DNA from: an uncultured Terriglobales bacterium
GTDB taxonomy: Bacteria > Acidobacteriota > Terriglobia > Terriglobales > Acidobacteriaceae
Reading direction: 5' to 3'
Assembly (NCBI GenBank): GCA_955652395.1
Contig: CATPBJ010000116.1
Coordinates: 1-49,333, forward strand
Length of the DNA stretch: 49,333 nucleotides
Notes under the pieces: model-generated
What the model was told of the DNA's origin: nothing
Seen by the model: only the letters and a program-made list of their open reading frames with translations
Databases searched by the model: none
Shown here: in pieces, positions 45,201-49,333 of the stretch
Position numbering within the stretch: position 1 is the first letter of the stretch
How the letters are laid out: every line of letters starts with the position of its first letter
Translations under genes and position numbers: made by a program

Positions 45201-48200
45201 CAAACGTATCGCTGTCCCAGACACCCGGGGTACGTTCAGGCGCGGAGTGTACTCCGGATTTGACGATCGCGAAAAGTCATTCCGGCAACTTTACCCGGGG
45301 TGCGACCGGAATTTACACCATCACGGTGAGCAACATCAGCTTGGACGCCGCGTCCAGTGGTGTTGTAACCGTTGCTGATACGTTACCCGCTGGCCTAACT
45401 CCGACGGCTGCGTCTGGCACCGGGTGGTCTTGCTCGATTGCCGCACCAACAGTCACCTGTACGCGTGCGGACTCATTGGGAGCAGTGAGCAGCTACCCTG
45501 TGATCAATGTTACGGTCGCGGTGGCTCAGGCAGCCGCCGCGACGGTCGTTAACACTGCCACGGTGTCCGGCGGCAACGAGCTGAATGTAGCCAACGACAC
45601 AGCGTCGGATTCCACGAACGTCGTTTCTAGTTCTGACCTGGCGATTACTAAGTCGGCTTCGCCAAATCCGATAAAGCAAGGAAATACTCTCACTTACACT
45701 CTGGTCGTGACTAACAACGGCCCCTCGGACGCAACCAATGTCACAGCTACCGACACCTTGCCCTCGACGGTGTCGTACATCTCCGCAACGCCAACCCAGG
45801 GCACCTGTTCGCAAGCAGCTGGAACAGTGACATGCCTTCTGGGCACCATGATCAACGGGGTGTCAGCGACCATCACTATCACGGTCACAGCCGTAACCCC
45901 GTCTTCCGCTGTCAATAGCGCGTCGGTTACCGCGGACCAGCCAGATCCTAATTCCGCCAACAACACTGCGACGCAAACTACGTTGATCACATTTCCGACT
46001 GCTGTGAAACTGGAGACATTTACCGCCAAAGCGACCGCCGACAGCGTCGTTCTTTCATGGAAGACAGGCGCTGAGCAGAAGAACTTGGGATTCAATCTGT
46101 ATCGCGAACAGAACGGGGAGCGACTTCGGCTGAATCCTTCCTTGATTGCTGGCTCTGCCCTCACCCTCAGGGCTGGTCTACCGCAGCACGGGGCGAAGAC
46201 TTACGCCTGGATCGATCGTTTACCGACCGCAACCACTGATCTCTACTGGCTCGAAGACGTGGACTTGGATGGCACGCGGACCTTCCATGGACCAATCTCC
46301 TCGCAGGCTGACTTGTCGGCGGCAGAGCCACCCCGGGCCAGGATGATTGCGGAGTTGAATGGCGGTTCCGGTCAGGAATTGGGCACCCCAACAAGCCACG
46401 TTCAAGAGCAACCTTCGCCTGTTTCACGAATCACCTCGGGGCAACAGCAAACCCAGTTCCAACTAGCTGCCCAACCAGCGGTAAAAATCTTGATACAGCG
46501 TGAGGGATGGTACCGGGTCACGCAGCCCGAATTGGTAGCTGCGGGGTTGCCTGGTTCCGCAGACCCCAGATTCTTGAGACTCTTCGCAGAGGGGATCGAA
46601 CAGCCGATGCGCATCATCAGAGCGTCGGAAGGATATGGAACTTTCGGCCCGCAGGCGGCAATCGAATTTTATGGACAGCCTCTTGATTCTCCTTACACCG
46701 ACAAGAGAGTGTACTGGCTCGCAATGGACGACCGTCCTGGTAAGCGAATTCACGAGCAGCCCGCTGCCGAAGAAGGTGGGACTCAACCGCAAAGCTTCCC
46801 GCGCACGGTTGAACTAAAGCAGCGGACAACCTACTTCGCTGCGCTGCTCAGAGAGAACACCGATAACTTTTTCGGCGCGCTTGTTTCCTCAACGCCCGTG
46901 GATCAGCTCCTTCAGGCGGTTGATGTGGCCTCCTCAGCAGTGGATGACGTCGGCCTCGAGATTGTGCTGCAGGGCGTGACGGCAGGCACGGCGCACGACG
47001 TAACCGTGACTGTCAACAGGGCAAATTTGGGTGATCTTAAGTTCACCGGACAGGACGAAGGCAAGATCAGTTTACGAGTCCCTCATAACATCATCCACGA
47101 AGGTGCCAACACCGTTACTCTGACCGCCCAGGGGGGCGAAGACGACCTTAGCTTAGTAGACTACATCAAGCTAACTTATCCCCACACCTACGCCGCGGAA
47201 TCTGACTCTTTGAAGTTCACGGGCGAAGCAGGTGGCCGCGTGGTAGTGAGGGGCTTCCAACGCCCCCCAACGCGTTTGCTGGATATCACCAATCCGGCGG
47301 AACCTTTGGCCCTCATTCCACTGATCCGCAGTGAGGGCAGGAACTACACCCTAGAGGCCAAGGTTCCCTCATTCGTCCTGGGCACTCACACTTTGCTCGC
47401 GGTGTCGGACACACAGATCCTAAAGGCCGGTGCGATTCACCATTACCCCTCGAGTTGGCACCGCGCACAAGCGGGCGGCGAGGTGGTCATGATTTACGCC
47501 CCCGAATTTGCCGGTCAAGTAGGACCGCTGGTCGATCTGCGTCGGAGCCAGGGAAGGTCTGTGGCCTCCATCAATGTTGATGATTTGTACGATGAGTTCA
47601 ACTTCGGGGAAAGGAACCCGAATGCAATCCGTCACTTCTTAGAGAACGCTACCGTGCAGTGGCAGAATAAGCCGCGATATCTCCTCCTCTTCGGCGGTGC
47701 TTCGGTGGATCCGCGCAACTATCTCGGTTTTGGCTTCCTTGATTTCGTGCCGACCAAGATCATCGTGACTTCCGAGCTGAAAACTGCGTCCGATGACTGG
47801 TTCTCTGATTTTGCAAACACGGGTGTGGCGCAAATCTCAACGGGTCGACTTCCCGTGCGCACGCAAGATGATGCCAAAACTGTGGTCGCAAAAATTCTCC
47901 AATATGAGCGCAATGAAGATCTTGGGGACTGGACCAATCAAGTGCTAATGGTAGCGGACCGGAACGACCCGACTACCAGTTTCACCGACGAGGCCCAGTC
48001 CGTGCAGGCGCTACTGCCAAAATCGATAAACGTAACCAATGTTTTCGCAACCGGGCTGGATCCCACGACCGCGGGAGAGGAGATTCGGGCTGCGATCAAT
48101 AGCGGGAAGCTGATCGTGAATTACATTGGGCATGGTTCGGTAGAAGTCTGGTCGCGCGAAGACCTGCTGGACGACGGTGCCGCCGCATCGTTGACCAACG

Positions 48201-48550
48201 GCTCACTTCTGCCGGTGTTTCTGATAATGAACTGTCTCAACGGCTTTTTCCACGATGTCTATACTGAAAGTCTTGCTCAGGCTCTGCTGTTTTCGAAGAA
48301 CGGGGGTGCAGTGGCGGTCTGGGCGTCCTCCGGATTGACGTCACCGGAACCGCAACTGCAGATGGATCAAAACGTGGTGAAGTCACTATTTACTCAACCT
48401 TCGCTAGCCCTCGGGGATGCCACAAGACGGGCAAAGTCAGACATTACCGATTCGGACGCTCGCCGTACTTACATTCTGTTCGGCGACCCATTATTACGGT
48501 TGAAGCGATCCACTGTGTCCGAAACCGGATCGCAAACCCGAAGACGGTGA
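42215..48550 (+). CDS. Giant fusion: S26 signal peptidase domain, DUF11 repeats, Gly-rich region, C25 gingipain-like protease
   Basis: A single uninterrupted frame of 2111 codons starts at TTG 42215, overlapping the kinase gene by 17 bases. Residues 1-120 form an S26 peptidase domain of the Ser/His type: HGTSMVPAIRDGD (Ser36), QGDIVLF, AHRLVLV (His74) and FITRGDA. Residues 160-190 look like a normal signal peptide (basic RKLKFGR, hydrophobic 173-189, FGQ). There are DUF11 domains at about 408-525, 1014-1140 and 1140-1260 around a Gly-rich region (about 530-1005). An FN3-like segment (about 1264-1370) follows. Last comes a C25 cysteine protease with His1973 (NYIGHGS) and Cys2007 (IMNCLNGFF). 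No C-terminal secretion domain of the Bacteroidota type is seen. It may represent two genes joined by loss of a stop and start. Confidence 0.85.
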   Translation: MTSAAEDKPHSQLFGVLSQALLSGGLGFRFRAHGTSMVPAIRDGDLLHVRPVVAEKLHQGDIVLFADGAYFRAHRLVLVDRERDVFITRGDAAVDRDGALSSQQLLGKVVAKEEDAAGGRMVHLCGVRARMRLVVARVKCWGSRVVRRLPIRLSVEESTRLVPRKLKFGRTSWLLPVLALLSAPAVLFGQVGIDSATSVGQQVSGAAPTITLAHISAGTNLVMVVGVSINITNNTGATVTGVTYNGTALTLAGAHNDAGNTRRVEMWSLIAPAIGANNVVVTLNLPGGTGTLGVVVGAITLTGADQTSPLRPFVSADGAAGTPASLNVPSGLNEMVIDTLATGGDQTITFGPSQAAQWNLQSLTSLANPDVRGTGSTRAGAPSVPLSETLSGTSNWSVGALSVKPLQADVGVTIVTNGVFSPQNVTYTISVTNSGPSTAHAVALTDTLAAGLTLVSATPSQGTCAGIGPIVCSLGTMNSGSNATVTVIATPSAPGSYPNTATVTATEPDLNGGNNSYTAVAFVQTQACATPAQNGNGGALGGVINTYYPATASAAAGATSITVGASTGAAVSIATNDLLLVIQMQDASINSTNTSSYGDGTTGSGSTNLNNSGNYELVTATGPVPLAGGTVNFVGTGPSGGLLYSYTNSAATVTQGQRKYQVVRLPQYSTATLGSTLTASAWNGSTGGILALDVAGTLNLGGATVSVDGLGFRGGAGLQLTGAAGANTDFLHTAPAAYTGAAHAGVDGAKGEGIAGTPRWVESGNTFLGPGVEGYPNGSMARGAPGNAGGGGTDASPANNSQNAGGAGGGNGGAGGSGGDAWNSNLSVGGLGGAAFPASAGRIVLGGGGGAGTRNDSPGDNQASSGAAGGGIVIIRAGNLSGTATISASGAAAYNGTLNDAGGGGGAGGSLIVTSQAGGTSGLTVVARGGRGGDAWDAQAFSLANRHGPGGGGAGGVVLLSGSAASIDVSGGANGTTLNPGVPYGATSGNSGISATNVSLSQTPGVRSGAECTPDLTIAKSHSGNFTRGATGIYTITVSNISLDAASSGVVTVADTLPAGLTPTAASGTGWSCSIAAPTVTCTRADSLGAVSSYPVINVTVAVAQAAAATVVNTATVSGGNELNVANDTASDSTNVVSSSDLAITKSASPNPIKQGNTLTYTLVVTNNGPSDATNVTATDTLPSTVSYISATPTQGTCSQAAGTVTCLLGTMINGVSATITITVTAVTPSSAVNSASVTADQPDPNSANNTATQTTLITFPTAVKLETFTAKATADSVVLSWKTGAEQKNLGFNLYREQNGERLRLNPSLIAGSALTLRAGLPQHGAKTYAWIDRLPTATTDLYWLEDVDLDGTRTFHGPISSQADLSAAEPPRARMIAELNGGSGQELGTPTSHVQEQPSPVSRITSGQQQTQFQLAAQPAVKILIQREGWYRVTQPELVAAGLPGSADPRFLRLFAEGIEQPMRIIRASEGYGTFGPQAAIEFYGQPLDSPYTDKRVYWLAMDDRPGKRIHEQPAAEEGGTQPQSFPRTVELKQRTTYFAALLRENTDNFFGALVSSTPVDQLLQAVDVASSAVDDVGLEIVLQGVTAGTAHDVTVTVNRANLGDLKFTGQDEGKISLRVPHNIIHEGANTVTLTAQGGEDDLSLVDYIKLTYPHTYAAESDSLKFTGEAGGRVVVRGFQRPPTRLLDITNPAEPLALIPLIRSEGRNYTLEAKVPSFVLGTHTLLAVSDTQILKAGAIHHYPSSWHRAQAGGEVVMIYAPEFAGQVGPLVDLRRSQGRSVASINVDDLYDEFNFGERNPNAIRHFLENATVQWQNKPRYLLLFGGASVDPRNYLGFGFLDFVPTKIIVTSELKTASDDWFSDFANTGVAQISTGRLPVRTQDDAKTVVAKILQYERNEDLGDWTNQVLMVADRNDPTTSFTDEAQSVQALLPKSINVTNVFATGLDPTTAGEEIRAAINSGKLIVNYIGHGSVEVWSREDLLDDGAAASLTNGSLLPVFLIMNCLNGFFHDVYTESLAQALLFSKNGGAVAVWASSGLTSPEPQLQMDQNVVKSLFTQPSLALGDATRRAKSDITDSDARRTYILFGDPLLRLKRSTVSETGSQTRRR

Positions 48551-49202
48551 CCATGGCAAAAGAGATAGTTCCCGATAGTTTCTGGCGTTCATTCGCCACG
48601 CCATCGGGTCGCGGTGGGACACCGCTAATGCTCCTCGTTTGCGGGATTCCCGATCAACATCGTCTACGCGGCGCGGGCTGGGGGTGGTGGACTCCGGTTT
48701 GCAACCTACGTTTTCGATCCGGGCACACTTGTTGAGGACGAGCGGTCCCGACACATGCGCTATCGCTCCACAGTTTGAGAGCGATTCTCCGTCCTGGTGG
48801 TGCTCCATCGGGACGGCCGGATTGGAACCTTCAAGTACTCCGGATCGGAGTGAGCTCCGAATCCGGGCCGGACTTCCGCACCGGACCTGATGCACAGATA
48901 GGGAGATTGGGGGATCTGCTCCCGCCGCGACCAGAGGGGATCCAGCACAGCGGGCGAACCGACGCTTTTCGTACCGGATTTTGCGAAACGAAGCCAACCA
49001 GAGCCTTGTTTTCAAATAGATGATATTGAGCGCAGATGCCAAGATGCACTTCGCAACATCACGCGCTGCAGCCAGCTCGGTCATCTGCCCTTCCGCGCCC
49101 GTCGCATTTTATCCACAGGCTGAACCAATCGCGTTACTTCTGGCAGATCACAGCTCGGTTTAGTTTCTTACATTCGCTTCATTGCAGGAGAACGCCAGCA
49201 AG
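48551..49202. other. Intergenic region with no recognised gene
   Basis: About 650 bases after the giant protease gene. Open frames on both strands lack protein patterns. The stretch 48830-48900 has several CCGGA/TCCGG elements but no clean hairpin with a T-tail. An AGGAGA ribosome-binding site lies near 49187 for the last gene. Confidence 0.4.
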
Positions 49203-49333
49203 ATGGAATGGGTCAAGGCGCGTGACGCTCACTTTCTCGGTCTGCAAACCGCGGTGTTCTGTGTGGCTTGCGAATTGATCAGCGAAAACAACACTCCGTA
49301 CTGTTTGGCGTGCGGAAGCCAGGCGGTGATCAG
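49203..49333 (+). CDS. Zinc-ribbon protein, 3' part outside the window
   Basis: The ATG at 49203 follows AGGAGA. The 43 codons present read MEWVKARDAHFLGLQTAVF and then a zinc-ribbon pattern CVACELISENNTPYCLACGS (two CxxC knuckles 11 residues apart). The product is truncated by the window edge. From memory this resembles a small protein type common in Acidobacteriota, with regulatory or sensory domains sometimes following. The function is unknown. Confidence 0.65.
   Translation, partial: MEWVKARDAHFLGLQTAVFCVACELISENNTPYCLACGSQAVI

Overview
The window looks like a chromosomal segment of a soil-type Acidobacteriota (Terriglobia/Koribacter-like) genome. The evidence is family content: a secreted von Willebrand A protein of the acidobacterial type, a small protein with AAQRARWA repeats, several small secreted or membrane proteins of acidobacterial type, an Anbu operon, a lipase maturation factor and Flp-type pilins standing alone. 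GC content is moderate to high, TTG and GTG starts are frequent, and gaps between genes are long. I saw no rRNA, tRNA, CRISPR array, transposase or phage gene.

Region by region. (1) 1-5.9 kb: an Anbu (bacterial proteasome-like) operon of Anbu, circularly permuted ATP-grasp, alpha-E protein and transglutaminase, with a second transglutaminase-fold gene divergently upstream whose catalytic His is replaced by Ser. (2) 5.9-9 kb: secreted and membrane proteins of unknown function, a two-gene microprotein unit, a decayed Sel1-repeat gene and a lone Flp pilin. (3) 9.3-12.6 kb: a GH15 glucoamylase/trehalase followed by glucose-6-phosphate dehydrogenase, the latter broken by a one-base frameshift at its NADP-binding loop. 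(4) 13-21 kb: MATE exporter with a flavin-disulfide reductase C-terminal remnant beside it, VWFA protein, zinc-ribbon protein, lipase maturation factor, CrtI-like FAD oxidoreductase and an ABM-fold protein. (5) 21.9-30.6 kb: secreted LolA-like protein, a Flp pilin plus Ser/Thr kinase pair, small secreted proteins (Rap1a-like, Ig-like lipoprotein), a repeat-rich secreted protein and a STAS protein lacking its phosphorylatable Ser. (6) 31-37.3 kb: many very small proteins and gene remnants with long non-coding stretches.

(7) 37.9-48.6 kb is the most interesting part: an apparent ribosomally synthesised, post-translationally modified peptide (RiPP) locus. In order it encodes an NTP_transf_5 nucleotidyltransferase, a PqqD-type recognition protein, a radical SAM/SPASM enzyme, a 56-residue precursor peptide (41098-41268), an HPr-kinase-like protein, and a 2111-residue protein. 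The precursor has a YxxPxL leader motif, three Cys and a C-terminal Ser. The giant protein begins with an S26 signal-peptidase domain and continues in the same frame through a hydrophobic segment, DUF11 repeats and a Gly-rich region into a gingipain-like C25 protease. The proposed logic, which is inference, is: PqqD binds the YxxPxL leader; the radical SAM enzyme crosslinks the Cys-containing core; the HPr-kinase homologue phosphorylates a Ser, perhaps the C-terminal one; the nucleotidyltransferase elaborates that phosphate; and the S26 and/or C25 peptidase removes the leader. No dedicated ABC exporter is visible.
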